Assembly: GCF_001500315.1 (NCBI RefSeq)
Contig: NZ_LLER01000009.1
Span: 181,715 to 245,714 of the forward strand
DNA: 64,000 nucleotides
Direction of reading: 5' to 3'
DNA from: Staphylococcus auricularis
Lineage (GTDB): Bacteria; Bacillota; Bacilli; Staphylococcales; Staphylococcaceae
Part shown: one piece after another, positions 8,650 through 20,210 of the stretch
Numbering within the stretch: position 1 is the first letter of the stretch
Layout: each line of letters starts with the position of its first letter
Translations under genes and position numbers: made by a program
Notes under the pieces: generated by a model
What the model was told of the DNA's origin: nothing
Seen by the model: the letters and a program-made list of their open reading frames with translations, nothing else
The model's database searches: none

Positions 8650-10041
8650 TTAGAATTTAACTCTTTCAGCTAAGAAATCTTCTAAATCAGAGATTGGCAT
8701 ACGTGTTTGTTCCATCGTATCTCTGTCACGAACAGTGACTTGATTATCATCTAATGAATCAAAGTCAAATGTAATACAGTAAGGTGTTCCGATTTCATCT
8801 TGACGACGGTAACGTTTACCGATAGATTGAGATTCGTCAAAGTCGATTGAGAATTTAGGACTCAATTGTTCGAACACTTTGATTGCTTCACTAGAAAGTT
8901 TTTTACTTAATGGTAGCACGGCTGCTTTATAAGGTGCTAATGCAGGGTGGAAGTGTAATACAGTACGCGCTTCTTTACTGCCTTCTACACCTTCTTCGTC
9001 ATAAGCATCACATAAGAAAGCAAGTGTTACACGATCAGCACCAAGTGAAGGTTCGATACAGTATGGTAAGTATTTTTCATTTGTTTCTGGATCGTGGTAA
9101 TTGAAGTCTTCACCAGAGTGTTCCATGTGTTGTTTTAAGTCATAGTCTGTACGACTTGCGATACCCCAAAGTTCGCCCCAACCGAATGGGAAGCGGTATT
9201 CGATATCTGTTGTTGCATTTGAATAGTGAGAAAGTTCTTCTTCATCATGATCACGTAAACGTGTGTTATCTTCTTGTAAGCCTAAATCTTTTAACCATTG
9301 GCTTGCGTAGTTTTTCCAGTAATTTTGCCATTCGATTTCATCACCAGGTTTACAGAAGAATTCAAGTTCCATTTGTTCGAATTCACGTGTTCTGAAAATG
9401 AAGTTACCTGGAGTGATTTCATTACGGAATGATTTACCGATTTGACCAATACCGAATGGTAATTTTTTACGCATTGTACGTTGCACGTTTTTATAGTTTA
9501 CGAAGATACCTTGTGCTGTTTCAGGACGTAAGAAGAGTTCGTTTGTAGAGTCTTCAGTAACCCCTTGGAATGTTTTGAACATAAGGTTGAATTGTCGAAT
9601 ATCAGTCCAATTCGCAGTACCACTGACTGGACATACAATGCCTTCTTCGTCGATGATGCGTTTCATTTCATCAAAGCTAAGGCCATCAGCGACAAAGTTT
9701 TCATCACCTTTTTCGTTCGCCATGTAATCTTCAATTAATTTATCAGCACGGTAACGAATTTTACTGTCTTTATTGTCGATCATTGGATCGTTAAAGTTAC
9801 CGATATGACCAGATGCTTCCCAAGTTTTAGGGTTCATTAAAATCGCAGCATCGATACCCACGTTATAAGGGGATTGTGTAATAAATTTTTGCCACCAAGC
9901 TTTTTTAATATTATTTTTTAATTCAACGCCAAGTGGACCATAGTCCCAAGTGTTTGAAAGACCACCGTAGATGTCACTACCTGGAAAGACAAAACCTCTA
10001 TGTTTGGCAAGTTGTACAATTGTATCCATATCTTTTTCCAT
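8650..10041 (-). CDS. glyS: Glycyl-tRNA synthetase (single-chain)
   Basis: 463 aa class II synthetase (alpha2 type) that charges tRNA-Gly. Class II motifs are visible: [21 protein letters not shown] (motif 2 region) and GADRVTLAF (motif 3). The C-terminal anticodon-binding domain begins near [16 protein letters not shown] chose the ATG at 10041 ([16 protein letters not shown]): AAAAGGAGTG lies just upstream on the minus strand, and it matches the family start. The ATG at 10062 would place that ribosome site inside the gene. Controlled by a T-box leader. Confidence 0.96.
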   Translation of the reverse strand: MEKDMDTIVQLAKHRGFVFPGSDIYGGLSNTWDYGPLGVELKNNIKKAWWQKFITQSPYNVGIDAAILMNPKTWEASGHIGNFNDPMIDNKDSKIRYRADKLIEDYMANEKGDENFVADGLSFDEMKRIIDEEGIVCPVSGTANWTDIRQFNLMFKTFQGVTEDSTNELFLRPETAQGIFVNYKNVQRTMRKKLPFGIGQIGKSFRNEITPGNFIFRTREFEQMELEFFCKPGDEIEWQNYWKNYASQWLKDLGLQEDNTRLRDHDEEELSHYSNATTDIEYRFPFGWGELWGIASRTDYDLKQHMEHSGEDFNYHDPETNEKYLPYCIEPSLGADRVTLAFLCDAYDEEGVEGSKEARTVLHFHPALAPYKAAVLPLSKKLSSEAIKVFEQLSPKFSIDFDESQSIGKRYRRQDEIGTPYCITFDFDSLDDNQVTVRDRDTMEQTRMPISDLEDFLAERVKF

Positions 10042-10063
10042 GATTAAAGCACTCCTTTTCACA

Positions 10064-10263
10064 TAAAAATACGCCCCAAGCTATCGAAACATGTGTATGA
10101 TTCAACAGCTTGGGACGAGTTAATTTATAAATCGTATGTAATACGTTTATATGCTTTTTTAACCCGCGGTTCCACCCAATTTAGTGTAGACACTCGCTTT
10201 TATATTTCATTCATTTAATGCCAATTTGAATTGTTAAGCTTTCACTATCCTTAACTCGCTACA
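10064..10263 (-). promoter_or_regulatory. T-box riboswitch leader of glyS
   Basis: On the minus strand the leader contains the T-box core GGGTGGAACCGCGGG (within 10161-10180). An intrinsic terminator follows (CGTCCCAAGCT / AGCTTGGGGCG then TATTTTT, 10064-10117). A GGC glycine triplet at 10220-10222 is well placed as the specifier codon in stem I. Uncharged tRNA-Gly would pair with specifier and T-box and favour read-through. Staphylococcal glyS is known to be T-box controlled. The exact stem I fold was not computed. Confidence 0.9.
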
Positions 10264-10269
10264 TAACTC

Positions 10270-10298
10270 ATTGTAATTTAATTGAATGATAATCGCAA
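10270..10298 (-). promoter_or_regulatory. Promoter for the glyS T-box leader
   Basis: On the minus strand, TTGCGA (10293-10298), a 17-base spacer and TACAAT (10270-10275). This predicts a start near 10262, at the beginning of the T-box leader, divergent from the ccpN promoter. Confidence 0.6.
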
Positions 10299-10312
10299 GT
10301 AATTGTATGTAT

Positions 10313-10341
10313 TTGTAGCTAATTAGAAATCAATGTATAAT
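10313..10341 (+). promoter_or_regulatory. SigA-type promoter for ccpN
   Basis: TTGTAG (10313-10318), 17-base spacer, TATAAT (10336-10341), about 20 bases before the presumed GTG start of ccpN. A very short leader is implied. Confidence 0.6.
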
Positions 10342-10360
10342 AATTTTGAAAGGTAAAGGG

Positions 10361-10994
10361 GTGAAGACCTATCGAACTCAGTCAAAGACAACAGCGCATT
10401 ATCGAAATTGTAAAAACAAATGGGCCAATTACTGGGGAACATATTGCAGATCAATTGAGCCTTACACGCGCGACATTACGACCAGATCTCGCTATTTTAA
10501 CGATGTCAGGGATATTAGAAGCGAGACCTCGTGTAGGTTATTATTATACCGGTCAAACGCGTCATAAGTTATTCGCTGATGAACTCAAACAATACATAGT
10601 TAAAGATTATGCGTCACATCCAGTTGTTGTTAAGAGCGATATGAGTGTTTATGATGCAATTTGTACATTGTTCTTAGAAGATGTGAGTACACTGTTTGTC
10701 ATTAACCATGATGGAGATTTTGTAGGCGTATGTTCCAGAAAAGATTTACTGCGCTCTTCAATGGTAGGAGAAGACATCCATACGATGCCCGTCTCAGTCA
10801 TTATGAGTAGAATGCCAAATATTAATTATGTATTCGCAGAAGATCGTGTCATTTATGCAGCTAATTTAATGATTGAAAAAGAAAATGATTCTCTTCCTAT
10901 TGTTCAAGAAAAAGATAATGGCCAATTTGAAGTTAAAGGCAGAATTTCAAAAACAACAATCACCAAAATTTTTGTCTCACTATTTAAAGAATAA
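10361..10994 (+). pseudogene. ccpN: CcpN-type transcriptional repressor, frameshifted near the start
   Basis: CcpN is a HTH plus tandem-CBS repressor of gluconeogenic genes in Bacillus (gapB, pckA). Read from GTG 10361, GTG-AAG-ACC is followed by one extra T (10370) and then, in the next frame, ATC GAA CTC AGT: MKT|IELSQRQQ. Bacillus CcpN begins MSTIELNKRQ, so one base too many explains the break. The main frame (10371-10994) is otherwise complete, with the HTH (TGEHIADQLSLTRATLRPDL) and two CBS domains. It has no ATG or GTG start and its first TTG (10455) lies inside the HTH. ppsR follows after 15 bases. Confidence 0.75.
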
Positions 10995-11009
10995 CTGGAG
11001 GGTAAATTC

Positions 11010-11837
11010 ATGAAAAAAGTTAAAATTATCGTCGCATCCGATTCGGTTGGCGAAACTGCTGAATTGGTGGCACGTGCAGGTATCTCACAATTTAATCCGA
11101 ATCATTGTGAACCAGATATCAGTCGCTATCCTTACATTGAATCACTCGAAAATGTGGATGAGGTGATTCAAATTGCGGTAGATAATCATGCAGTGATTGT
11201 TTATACATTAGTTAAACCTGAAATTAGAAAATATATGGAAGCGAAAATCAAAGAGAAACAAATTAAATCTGTGGATATTATGGGGCCTCTCATGAATATT
11301 TTCCGCGAAGAGATAAATGAAGAACCTTATTATGAACCCGGTCTTGTCCATCGCTTAGACGAAGCATATTTCAAAAAAATAGAAGCGATTGAATTTGCTG
11401 TTAAATATGATGACGGCAAAGATCCAAAAGGATTAAGTAAAGCAGATATTGTGTTATTAGGGGTTTCTCGTACATCTAAAACACCACTGTCACAATATTT
11501 AGCACATAAAGAAAGTTATAAAGTGATGAACATTCCGATTGTGCCTGAAGTGACACCACCGGATAAATTGTTTTCTACGGATCCGCGTAAAATCATCGCA
11601 CTACGCATCAGCGATGAAAAACTCAATCGCATTCGAAGAGAACGATTAAAACAGCTTGGACTCGGAGATAATGCACGCTATGCAACAGAGCAGCGCATCA
11701 AAGAAGAAATTGAGTATTTCCAAGACCTAGTGGACAAGCTTGATTGTCCTGTCATCGATGTGTCAGATAAAGCCATTGAAGAAACTGCAAACGATATCAT
11801 TCGAATTATTGAGCAGAACTATTCTCAAAACGTTTAA
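11010..11837 (+). CDS. ppsR: Pyruvate,phosphate dikinase regulatory protein (YqfL family)
   Basis: 275 aa. The family is a bifunctional kinase/pyrophosphorylase that inactivates PPDK or PEP synthase with ADP and reactivates it with phosphate. The P-loop-like motif [15 protein letters not shown] is near residues 150-165, and the N-terminal [16 protein letters not shown] is typical. In Bacillus this gene (yqfL) pairs with ccpN and modulates CcpN activity; the order is the same here. ATG with CTGGAGGG upstream. Confidence 0.92.
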   Translation: MKKVKIIVASDSVGETAELVARAGISQFNPNHCEPDISRYPYIESLENVDEVIQIAVDNHAVIVYTLVKPEIRKYMEAKIKEKQIKSVDIMGPLMNIFREEINEEPYYEPGLVHRLDEAYFKKIEAIEFAVKYDDGKDPKGLSKADIVLLGVSRTSKTPLSQYLAHKESYKVMNIPIVPEVTPPDKLFSTDPRKIIALRISDEKLNRIRRERLKQLGLGDNARYATEQRIKEEIEYFQDLVDKLDCPVIDVSDKAIEETANDIIRIIEQNYSQNV

Positions 11838-11881
11838 AAAATATTATAATAATAAAACTAAGGTTTAACAGGTGATATACT

Positions 11882-13663
11882 TTGCGAATAGAACAATCTG
11901 TGATCAATGAGATAAAAGATAAGACGGATATCCTGGATTTAGTAAGTGAATACGTGAAATTAGAGAAAAGAGGGCGCAATTACATTGGGTTGTGTCCTTT
12001 TCATGATGAAAAGACACCTTCCTTTACAGTTTCGGAAGATAAACAAATCTGTCACTGCTTTGGTTGTAAAAGAGGCGGCAATGTCTTTCAATTTTTACAA
12101 GAAATTGAAGGTATTTCCTTTACAGAAGCTGTTCGGAACCTTGGGGAAAGAGTCAATATCGAAGTCAACGTCCCGTCACAACAAACCTCAGATGGCTCGA
12201 CGAAAATTGCCTCTGAAGATTTGCAGATGATTGAAATGCATGAATTGATGCAATCCTACTACCACTATGCGCTTTTAAAAACGGTAGAAGGAGAAGCTGC
12301 ATTATCGTATCTAAAGGATAGAGGTTTTTCAACTGAGACCATTGAATCGCGAAAAATCGGGTATGCACCTAATAATGCACAATTTTGTCATGATTTTTTG
12401 CAGAAAAAAGGGTACGATATCGAACTTGCTTATGAAGCAGGTTTGCTTTCACGAAATGAAGAGAACTTCAGTTATTACGATAGATTTAGAGATCGCATCA
12501 TTTTTCCACTTACAAATGCACAAGGTCGGACAGTGGGATATTCAGGAAGGACCTACACAGATCAAGAACCTAAATATTTGAACAGTCCAGAATCGCCTAT
12601 TTTCCAAAAACGACGGTTATTGTATAATGTAGATCGTGCAAGAAAGCCTATTCGTCAAGCGGATGAAGTCATCATCCTTGAAGGCTTTATGGATGTAATT
12701 AAAGCGGATGAAGCGGGCCTTAAACAAGTCATCGCAAGTATGGGGACGCAATTATCCCAAGAACACATGACATTTTTAAAAAAATTAACATCGAACGTTA
12801 CATTGATGTTTGATGGGGACTATGCAGGGAAAGAAGCGACGCTTAAAACAGGTCAAGCGTTATTACAACAAGGACTTAATGTATTTGTCGTTGAATTACC
12901 TCAAGGCATGGACCCAGATGAGTATATCATGAAGCACGGACAAGAAGCGTTTCAACATTTTGTCGAACATGAAAAGCGGGCATTTGTACTGTATAAAGTG
13001 AAGTTACATCAGGATGAAATAAATCATAATGATTTAGCATATGAAAAATATTTAAAAGAAACAACACAAGATATTTCCTATATGCAGTCGCCAATTCTAC
13101 GCAAAAAAGTATTGCAAGAAGTCGCTGAATTGTTTAAAGTTAGCTTTGATAGTCTAAATAATAGTGTGGGGAGTACATCAAATTATCAAGCTGAATACAG
13201 CAATATCAATGATACTCCTACGATTTTTAGTCATTTATCAACTGCTGAAAAGGCTGAGAGAGCCTTGTTGAAACACTTTATGAATGATAAAGATCTGTTC
13301 TTAGATTATTATCGTTCGATTGAAGCAGAAGACTTTACAAATGAACATTTTAAAAGTATATTTAATTTTTTACACCGTTTTTATGGAGAAAATGATTATT
13401 TCAACATAAGTGACGGTTTACAATATGTAGAGTCTAATGAATTGAAAGAAACTTTAATTGCATTGGATAACTATACAATCAATGCAGAACCTTATGAAAA
13501 TGAAATTGATGATTATATTAACACGTTATCCAAGCAACGCAAAGAAGAATCAATAGAATCGCTCAATCATAAATTAAGAGAAGCCACTCGATTAGGTGAT
13601 GTAGAACTTCAAAAATATTACTTGGAACAAATTGTTAATCGAAATAAAAGTAGAAACAATTGA
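11882..13663 (+). CDS. dnaG: DNA primase
   Basis: 593 aa. Makes RNA primers at the replication fork. The zinc-binding domain has Cys38, His41, Cys59 and Cys62 (CPFH...CHCFGC). The TOPRIM catalytic core includes [11 protein letters not shown] and [10 protein letters not shown]-terminal helicase-binding region follows. Start is TTG 11882, which gives the family-typical MRIEQS; AGGTGA lies just upstream. It precedes rpoD, as in the classic macromolecular-synthesis operon, though rpsU has moved elsewhere (1392). Confidence 0.96.
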   Translation: MRIEQSVINEIKDKTDILDLVSEYVKLEKRGRNYIGLCPFHDEKTPSFTVSEDKQICHCFGCKRGGNVFQFLQEIEGISFTEAVRNLGERVNIEVNVPSQQTSDGSTKIASEDLQMIEMHELMQSYYHYALLKTVEGEAALSYLKDRGFSTETIESRKIGYAPNNAQFCHDFLQKKGYDIELAYEAGLLSRNEENFSYYDRFRDRIIFPLTNAQGRTVGYSGRTYTDQEPKYLNSPESPIFQKRRLLYNVDRARKPIRQADEVIILEGFMDVIKADEAGLKQVIASMGTQLSQEHMTFLKKLTSNVTLMFDGDYAGKEATLKTGQALLQQGLNVFVVELPQGMDPDEYIMKHGQEAFQHFVEHEKRAFVLYKVKLHQDEINHNDLAYEKYLKETTQDISYMQSPILRKKVLQEVAELFKVSFDSLNNSVGSTSNYQAEYSNINDTPTIFSHLSTAEKAERALLKHFMNDKDLFLDYYRSIEAEDFTNEHFKSIFNFLHRFYGENDYFNISDGLQYVESNELKETLIALDNYTINAEPYENEIDDYINTLSKQRKEESIESLNHKLREATRLGDVELQKYYLEQIVNRNKSRNN

Positions 13664-13756
13664 GTTTTACATTGTATAGATTGGGAGACATCAGAGAATA
13701 ACGGGATTATTAACAGTTATGTTACTTTTTTAAATGTAGAATGAGATGAATTCTAA

Positions 13757-14911
<1,155 letters not shown>

Positions 14912-15112
14912 TCCTATAGAGATTGGGGCATTTATCGTTTGCCTCATAAAGCATTGAAGTGATCGTGCTTTATGATAAGTGATTCGCTCATAACCACTGA
15001 TAATAAGGGGGAATATTCTTATTGATGTGTGATAGAGTGGATTAAAAACGCCATTGTCCCAGTCTCTTTTTTTGTGATATATCATCAATTTTATTCGGGA
15101 AGGTGTACACCT

Positions 15113-15805
15113 ATGATACCGTTAAACCAACGTTTAAAGCAGGTGAGTCAGTATATCAAAGGAGATATGCTTGCTGATATTGGCTCAGATCATGCTTATC
15201 TTCCACTTTATGCTTTAGAACAAAACCTCATACAACGTGCGATAGCAGGTGAAGTGATTGAAGGTCCTTACAATTCATCTAAGCAAAATGTTGCTGATTA
15301 TCAAGCTGATCATGCGATTGATGTTAGACTAGGAGATGGATTATCTGTCATTCAGCCAGAAGACCATGTATCGACAATTACGATTTGTGGCATGGGTGGA
15401 CCATTAATTGCTAAAATATTAACTGAAGGCCAAGCGAAATTAGAGCATCAACCGAGACTTGTGTTACAAAGCAACATCAAAACTAAGACGTTACGATACT
15501 GTCTAAAACAATTAAGTTATCGTATCATTGCAGAAGAAATCTTAGAGGAGAAAGGTCACATTTATGAAATAGTGGTGGCTGATTATGCTACGACTCCGGT
15601 GACGTTATCAGAGATAGAAGCGACGTTTGGGCCTTATTTAATAAAAGAGAAAACGGATTTATTTTATAAAAAATGGGAACATGAACAACAGGCACTACTT
15701 AAGATTAAACAAAATTTAGATCCAACTAAGCATGCAGAAAGACTGCAACAAATAAACCATCAGTTAACGTTAATCGACGAGGTGATTAGAGATGAAAATC
15801 AGTGA
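15113..15805 (+). CDS. trmK: tRNA (adenine(22)-N(1))-methyltransferase
   Basis: 230 aa Rossmann-fold enzyme that makes m1A22 in tRNA. SAM motif MLADIGSDHAYLP (about residues 18-30) and the CGMGGPLI segment are typical. ATG 15113 (MIPLNQRLKQVSQYI) is behind GGGAAGG; the 28-codon upstream extension lacks family similarity. Its end overlaps the next gene by 14 bases. In staphylococci TrmK follows rpoD, as here. Confidence 0.93.
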   Translation: MIPLNQRLKQVSQYIKGDMLADIGSDHAYLPLYALEQNLIQRAIAGEVIEGPYNSSKQNVADYQADHAIDVRLGDGLSVIQPEDHVSTITICGMGGPLIAKILTEGQAKLEHQPRLVLQSNIKTKTLRYCLKQLSYRIIAEEILEEKGHIYEIVVADYATTPVTLSEIEATFGPYLIKEKTDLFYKKWEHEQQALLKIKQNLDPTKHAERLQQINHQLTLIDEVIRDENQ

Positions 15806-16895
15806 ACTTATGACCGTGATTGATCAACACGTGCCTTTAGCAACCGCGGAAGAGTGGGATAATGTAGGTCTCATTATAGGAGATGAAAGTGCTGAAGTGA
15901 ATGGCATATTGACAGCTTTAGATTGTACGAAAGCAATTGTCGAGGAAGCAATTTCAGCAGGTGTGAATACCATCATTTGCCATCATCCACTTATTTTTAA
16001 AGGCATAAAAAACATTACTCAAAATGATGGTTATGGGGCAATCATTCGCAAACTCATTCAAAATGATATCAATGTCATCGCATTACATACGAATTTAGAT
16101 GTATACCCTCACGGTGTGAATGCGATGCTCGCAGATCGTTTAGGATTACAACAGCAACAAATTCTCGATCCAGAGGATACCAATTATTATAAAGTGTATG
16201 TTTATATACCTAAAGATGATGTAGAGACATTTAAACAACAATTAGATCAAGCTGGACTTGCGAGAACAGGTAATTATCACTATTGCTTTTTTGAAGCTGA
16301 GGGACAAGGTCAATTTAAACCTGTAGATGATGCAAATCCAACTATTGGTCAACTTAATGAAATTGAATATGTCAACGAGGTTAAGTTAGAGTTTATGATC
16401 GATAAAGGTGAACGTACTAAAGTGCAGCAACTCATCCTTCAACATCATCCATATGAAGAACCGGTATTTGACTTTATTCCAGTTGTTCAAACTGCTAATT
16501 TAGGTCTGGGAATGATTGGAGAATTAGAACATGCACTTGATATAGAAACATTTATCGATCACGTGAAGACTCAGTTAGATATGCCGAGCGTCAGATTTAT
16601 TGGTGATTTATCGGCTAAGATTAAAACAGTTGCGTTAATTGGTGGTGCAGGTATTGGAAACGAATATATGGCTGCAGCACAAGGCGCAGATATCTTTTTA
16701 ACAGGAGATATTAAGCATCATGAGGCACTCGATGCGAAAACAGCGGGTATCAATTTACTAGATATTAATCACTATAGTGAACATGTGATGAGAGAAGGAC
16801 TCGTTGAGTTGTTAAAACAATGGTTATCTGAGACAGATATTTCATTCGATATCCATGCTTCAGAGCAAAATACAGATCCTTTTAACTATTATTAA
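15792..16895 (+). CDS. NIF3-like protein (Nif3/YqfO family)
   Basis: 367 aa dinuclear-metal-binding protein, often annotated GTP cyclohydrolase I type 2, though that activity is not proven for most members. Metal ligands are expected in CHHPLIFKG (near residue 60) and in the C-terminal INHYSEH and TGDIKHHE segments. The inserted central domain (~130-230) is the PII-like region of the Gram-positive type. ATG overlaps trmK, with CGAGGTGATTAGAG upstream. The trmK-nif3 pair is widely conserved. Confidence 0.9.
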   Translation: MKISELMTVIDQHVPLATAEEWDNVGLIIGDESAEVNGILTALDCTKAIVEEAISAGVNTIICHHPLIFKGIKNITQNDGYGAIIRKLIQNDINVIALHTNLDVYPHGVNAMLADRLGLQQQQILDPEDTNYYKVYVYIPKDDVETFKQQLDQAGLARTGNYHYCFFEAEGQGQFKPVDDANPTIGQLNEIEYVNEVKLEFMIDKGERTKVQQLILQHHPYEEPVFDFIPVVQTANLGLGMIGELEHALDIETFIDHVKTQLDMPSVRFIGDLSAKIKTVALIGGAGIGNEYMAAAQGADIFLTGDIKHHEALDAKTAGINLLDINHYSEHVMREGLVELLKQWLSETDISFDIHASEQNTDPFNYY

Positions 16896-16956
16896 AAGAA
16901 GCACATACATGATGTAGTGTTCATCGGAACCAATCAAAATTCATAGGAGGACAAAG

Positions 16957-18291
16957 ATGGCTAAACATCCTTTTGAAAACTTTAACTTAGAGCCGAGCTT
17001 AATAGAGGCAGTCAAAGACCTCAACTTTTCTAAACCAACAGAAATCCAATCCCGTGTCATTCCCAAAATGCTAAAGCAGGTTAATTTAATCGGTCAATCT
17101 CAAACAGGAACGGGTAAATCTCATGCATTTTTACTACCGCTTATCCACCACATCAATACTGATACAAATGAACCTCAAGCGATTGTAGTGGCGCCCACAC
17201 GTGAGTTAGCACAACAATTATTTAATACAGCAAGTCATCTTGCTCAGTTTAAATCAGGTGTGAGTGTTAAATTGTTTATCGGCGGTACTGATATCGAAAA
17301 AGATAAACAACGTGCTAAAAATCAACCCCATTTAATTATTGGGACACCGACACGTATTAATGACTTAGCAAAACATGGGGATTTACATGTGCATCTAGCT
17401 TCGTATCTTGTCATTGATGAAGCGGATTTAATGATTGATCTCGGTTTAATAGAGGATGTTGATTTAATCGCTGCAAGACTCGATAGTGAGGCTCGTATCG
17501 CAGTGTTCAGTGCAACGATTCCGAAATCCTTACATCCTTTCTTGAATAAATATTTAGAACAACCGGAGTATGTTAAAATAGACAGTCAGTCTCAAAACAA
17601 GAAAAATATCGAGTTTTATTTAATTCCAACTAAAGGTGAAGCCAAAGTTAGAAAAACACTTAAACTTATCGATATATTGAATCCTTATTTATGTATTATC
17701 TTTTGTAATAGTAGGGATAACGCTGACGATTTAGCAGAAGAATTAGATGGGTATGGTATTAAATACGGTATGATACACGGTGGTTTAACACCGCGTGAAC
17801 GTAAGCAACAGATGAAACGTATTCGCAATCTCGATTTTCAATACGTCATCGCGAGTGACTTAGCCTCTCGTGGTATAGATATAGAGGGCGTGAGTCACGT
17901 TATTAACTTTGATGTACCGAATGATATTGATTTCTTTACACATCGTGTTGGTAGAACAGGTCGTGGTCAATATCATGGTGTTGCGATCACGCTCTACAGT
18001 CCAGATGAAGAGGACGCAATTTCATTGATAGAAGATAGAGGCTATCATTTTGAAACAGTAGATATTAAAAATGGTGAGCTTAAACCAGTGAAAGCGCACA
18101 ATACAAGACATAAACGTCAGAAGAAAGATGATGTAGTGACGAATCAGGTAAAATACAAAGTGAAACGCAACAATAAAAAAGTTAAACCTGGTTATAAGAA
18201 GAAATTTAAACGTCAACTAGAAGAAGCAAAACGCCAAGAACGTAGACAATATAGTAAACGTTCAAAAAGAAATAACAAAAATAAAGGTTAG
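16957..18291 (+). CDS. cshB: DEAD-box RNA helicase CshB
   Basis: 444 aa. ATP-dependent RNA helicase linked to cold adaptation and RNA turnover. Motifs in order: Q motif (FSKPTEIQSRVIP), GQSQTGTGKS (motif I), PTRELAQQ (Ia), DEAD (II), SAT (III), and HRVGRTGRG (VI). The C-terminal ~65 residues are strongly basic and likely bind RNA. ATG with AGGAGGA upstream. nfo starts 9 bases after the stop, so the two are probably co-transcribed. Confidence 0.93.
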   Translation: MAKHPFENFNLEPSLIEAVKDLNFSKPTEIQSRVIPKMLKQVNLIGQSQTGTGKSHAFLLPLIHHINTDTNEPQAIVVAPTRELAQQLFNTASHLAQFKSGVSVKLFIGGTDIEKDKQRAKNQPHLIIGTPTRINDLAKHGDLHVHLASYLVIDEADLMIDLGLIEDVDLIAARLDSEARIAVFSATIPKSLHPFLNKYLEQPEYVKIDSQSQNKKNIEFYLIPTKGEAKVRKTLKLIDILNPYLCIIFCNSRDNADDLAEELDGYGIKYGMIHGGLTPRERKQQMKRIRNLDFQYVIASDLASRGIDIEGVSHVINFDVPNDIDFFTHRVGRTGRGQYHGVAITLYSPDEEDAISLIEDRGYHFETVDIKNGELKPVKAHNTRHKRQKKDDVVTNQVKYKVKRNNKKVKPGYKKKFKRQLEEAKRQERRQYSKRSKRNNKNKG

Positions 18292-18300
18292 GTGAATCTC

Positions 18301-19191
18301 ATGTTAATAGGCTCACACGTGTCTATGAATGGTAAAAAAATGCTCGCAGGTTCAGCTGAAGAAGCACATAAATTTGGCGAATCTACATTTATGATTTATA
18401 CAGGTGCGCCTCAAAATACGAGACGTAAAGCGATTGAAGATTTGAATATTGAAAAAGGTCATGAACTTATGGAATCTTACGGGTTATCAAATATCATTGT
18501 GCATGCACCTTACATTATCAATATCGCGAATACACAAAAACCACATGTATTTGACTTGGGCGTTGAGTTTTTACAAAACGAAATCGAAAGAACACAAGCG
18601 TTAGGTGCAAAAGACATCGTGTTACACCCAGGCTCTCATGTGGGAGCGGGTGCTGATGAAGGTATTAAAAAAATCATTGAAGGACTCAATGAAGTGTTGA
18701 CTCAAGAAAACGATGTAAGAATTGCACTTGAAACGATGGCAGGCAAAGGTTCAGAAGTAGGTCGAAATTTTGAAGAGCTTGCGAGAATCATCGACGGTGT
18801 TGAACATAATGAGCGCTTGTCCATTTGCTTTGATACGTGTCATACTCATGATGCAGGTTATCAAATCAGAGACGACTTCGATGGCGTGCTTAATGAATTC
18901 GATAAAATTATTGGTATCGATCGCATTAAAGTGGTCCACGTAAACGATAGTAAAAATGATATTGGTGCGCATAAAGACCGCCACGAAAATATTGGATTTG
19001 GTCATATTGGATTCGATGCATTGAACTATGTAGTGCATCACGATGCGTTTAAAGATATTCCAAAAATTTTAGAAACACCTTATGTGGGCGAAGATAAGAA
19101 AAATAAAAAACCACCATATCAATTTGAAATAGAGATGCTTAAATCTGAAACATTCGATCCAGATTTAAAAACGAAAATTTTAAATCAATAA
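18301..19191 (+). CDS. nfo: Endonuclease IV (AP endonuclease)
   Basis: 296 aa TIM-barrel zinc enzyme that cleaves DNA at abasic sites in base-excision repair. Signature segments: LGSHVSM-type start ([14 protein letters not shown]), [31 protein letters not shown] and [22 protein letters not shown], which provide metal-binding His, Glu and Asp residues. ATG 18301 is used because TTAGGTGA precedes it and the protein then starts like the family; GTG 18292 is part of that ribosome site. A strong terminator follows. Confidence 0.96.
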   Translation: MLIGSHVSMNGKKMLAGSAEEAHKFGESTFMIYTGAPQNTRRKAIEDLNIEKGHELMESYGLSNIIVHAPYIINIANTQKPHVFDLGVEFLQNEIERTQALGAKDIVLHPGSHVGAGADEGIKKIIEGLNEVLTQENDVRIALETMAGKGSEVGRNFEELARIIDGVEHNERLSICFDTCHTHDAGYQIRDDFDGVLNEFDKIIGIDRIKVVHVNDSKNDIGAHKDRHENIGFGHIGFDALNYVVHHDAFKDIPKILETPYVGEDKKNKKPPYQFEIEMLKSETFDPDLKTKILNQ

Positions 19192-19202
19192 AATGAGGTC
19201 TT

Positions 19203-19240
19203 GTACAGAAGCGGTCAAGTTGAGCTTCTGTACTTTTTTA
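19203..19240 (+). terminator. Intrinsic terminator after nfo
   Basis: Perfect 10-bp stem GTACAGAAGC / GCTTCTGTAC followed by a T run. Confidence 0.92.
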
Positions 19241-19373
19241 TCTTCAACTTTTTCTATTATTCCGATTGAAAATGATAGTTTGTTAGGTGCGATATAACTA
19301 CGAATAACATCAGTGTTGCACTCATTCTGCTATGGAGAGTACAATTATTAATCTTGTTAGTAAGCGGAAGTGC

Positions 19374-19393
19374 ATCGTAAACATTACTATTTA
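19374..19393. promoter_or_regulatory. Zur operator upstream of znuC
   Basis: ATCGTAAACATTACTATTTA matches the Firmicute Zur box core ATCGTAATNATTACGATTTA at all but two or three positions, as I remember it. It runs into the -35 element of the promoter below. Zinc-loaded Zur bound here would block transcription of the operon that encodes both the transporter and Zur itself. Confidence 0.75.
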
Positions 19394-19418
19394 CAATCAT
19401 TTCAATGCATATTATAGT
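19390..19418 (+). promoter_or_regulatory. Promoter of znuC-znuB-zur
   Basis: TTTACA (19390-19395), 17-base spacer, TATAGT (19413-19418). The -35 hexamer overlaps the end of the Zur box. Confidence 0.7.
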
Positions 19419-19436
19419 TAATAGCGAGGTGAAAAA

Positions 19437-20210
19437 ATGTCAACGCCAGTCTTTGAATTAAAAAATATAGATTATTTTTTCGACAATAAACAAGTGTTGG
19501 AAAATATTAACATTAAAATTAACAGAGGAGAATTTTTGGCGATCGTTGGACCTAACGGAGCTGGAAAATCTACATTATTAAAAATTATTTTAGGTCTGTT
19601 ACCGATGCAACGTGGAGAAATGTACGTTGACGGCAAACGGTATAACGGCAAACAGACGATGCTAAAAATTAGCTATGTGTCACAAAAAGCACTTTCTTTT
19701 AAAGCAGGATTCCCTGCAAGTGTAAAAGAAATTGTGTTGAGCGGCTTAACTAAAAGAAAACGTTTATTTCAATGGTTTAATAAAAATGATGTACAAAAAG
19801 TGAAAGATGTATTACATCGACTCAACATAGAACATCTTATTGATCGCAATATCGCCGAACTGTCAGGTGGACAACAACAACGTGTGTTAATCGCACGCGC
19901 GTTAGTCAGTGACCCAACTGTACTCATTTTAGATGAACCCACGAGCGGTATCGATGCGAAACACGTGAATGCCTTCTATGAAACACTAGAGCGATTAAAA
20001 CGAGAAGGAGTTACTATCATTCTCGTGACACATGATATTGGTGTCGTAGCAGATACAGCAACAGAAGTCGCATGCTTAAATCGACACTTGCACTTCCACG
20101 GTACGACAGATGAGTTTAAATCATTAGACGAAGTTGAAATTTCTAAGATTTATGGTCATCCAATTCAATTTGTGGATCACCAACATGATAGGGAGTGTTG
20201 TTCTGAATGA
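19437..20210 (+). CDS. znuC: Zinc ABC transporter, ATP-binding protein
   Basis: 257 aa. Walker A GPNGAGKST (about 38-46), signature LSGGQQQRV and Walker B LILDEPT mark the nucleotide-binding subunit of a metal-type ABC importer. Linked to a membrane subunit and a Fur-family regulator, and preceded by a Zur operator, so zinc is the likely substrate. No substrate-binding lipoprotein is encoded here; it must be elsewhere, as in S. aureus. ATG with AGCGAGGTGA upstream; overlaps znuB by 4 bases. Confidence 0.9.
   Translation: MSTPVFELKNIDYFFDNKQVLENINIKINRGEFLAIVGPNGAGKSTLLKIILGLLPMQRGEMYVDGKRYNGKQTMLKISYVSQKALSFKAGFPASVKEIVLSGLTKRKRLFQWFNKNDVQKVKDVLHRLNIEHLIDRNIAELSGGQQQRVLIARALVSDPTVLILDEPTSGIDAKHVNAFYETLERLKREGVTIILVTHDIGVVADTATEVACLNRHLHFHGTTDEFKSLDEVEISKIYGHPIQFVDHQHDRECCSE

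Noticed and set aside
10346..10567. 73-codon frame MKGKGVKTYRTQ over the ccpN start
   Set aside because: It is the off-frame continuation of the ccpN start codon; the conserved CcpN sequence is in another frame.
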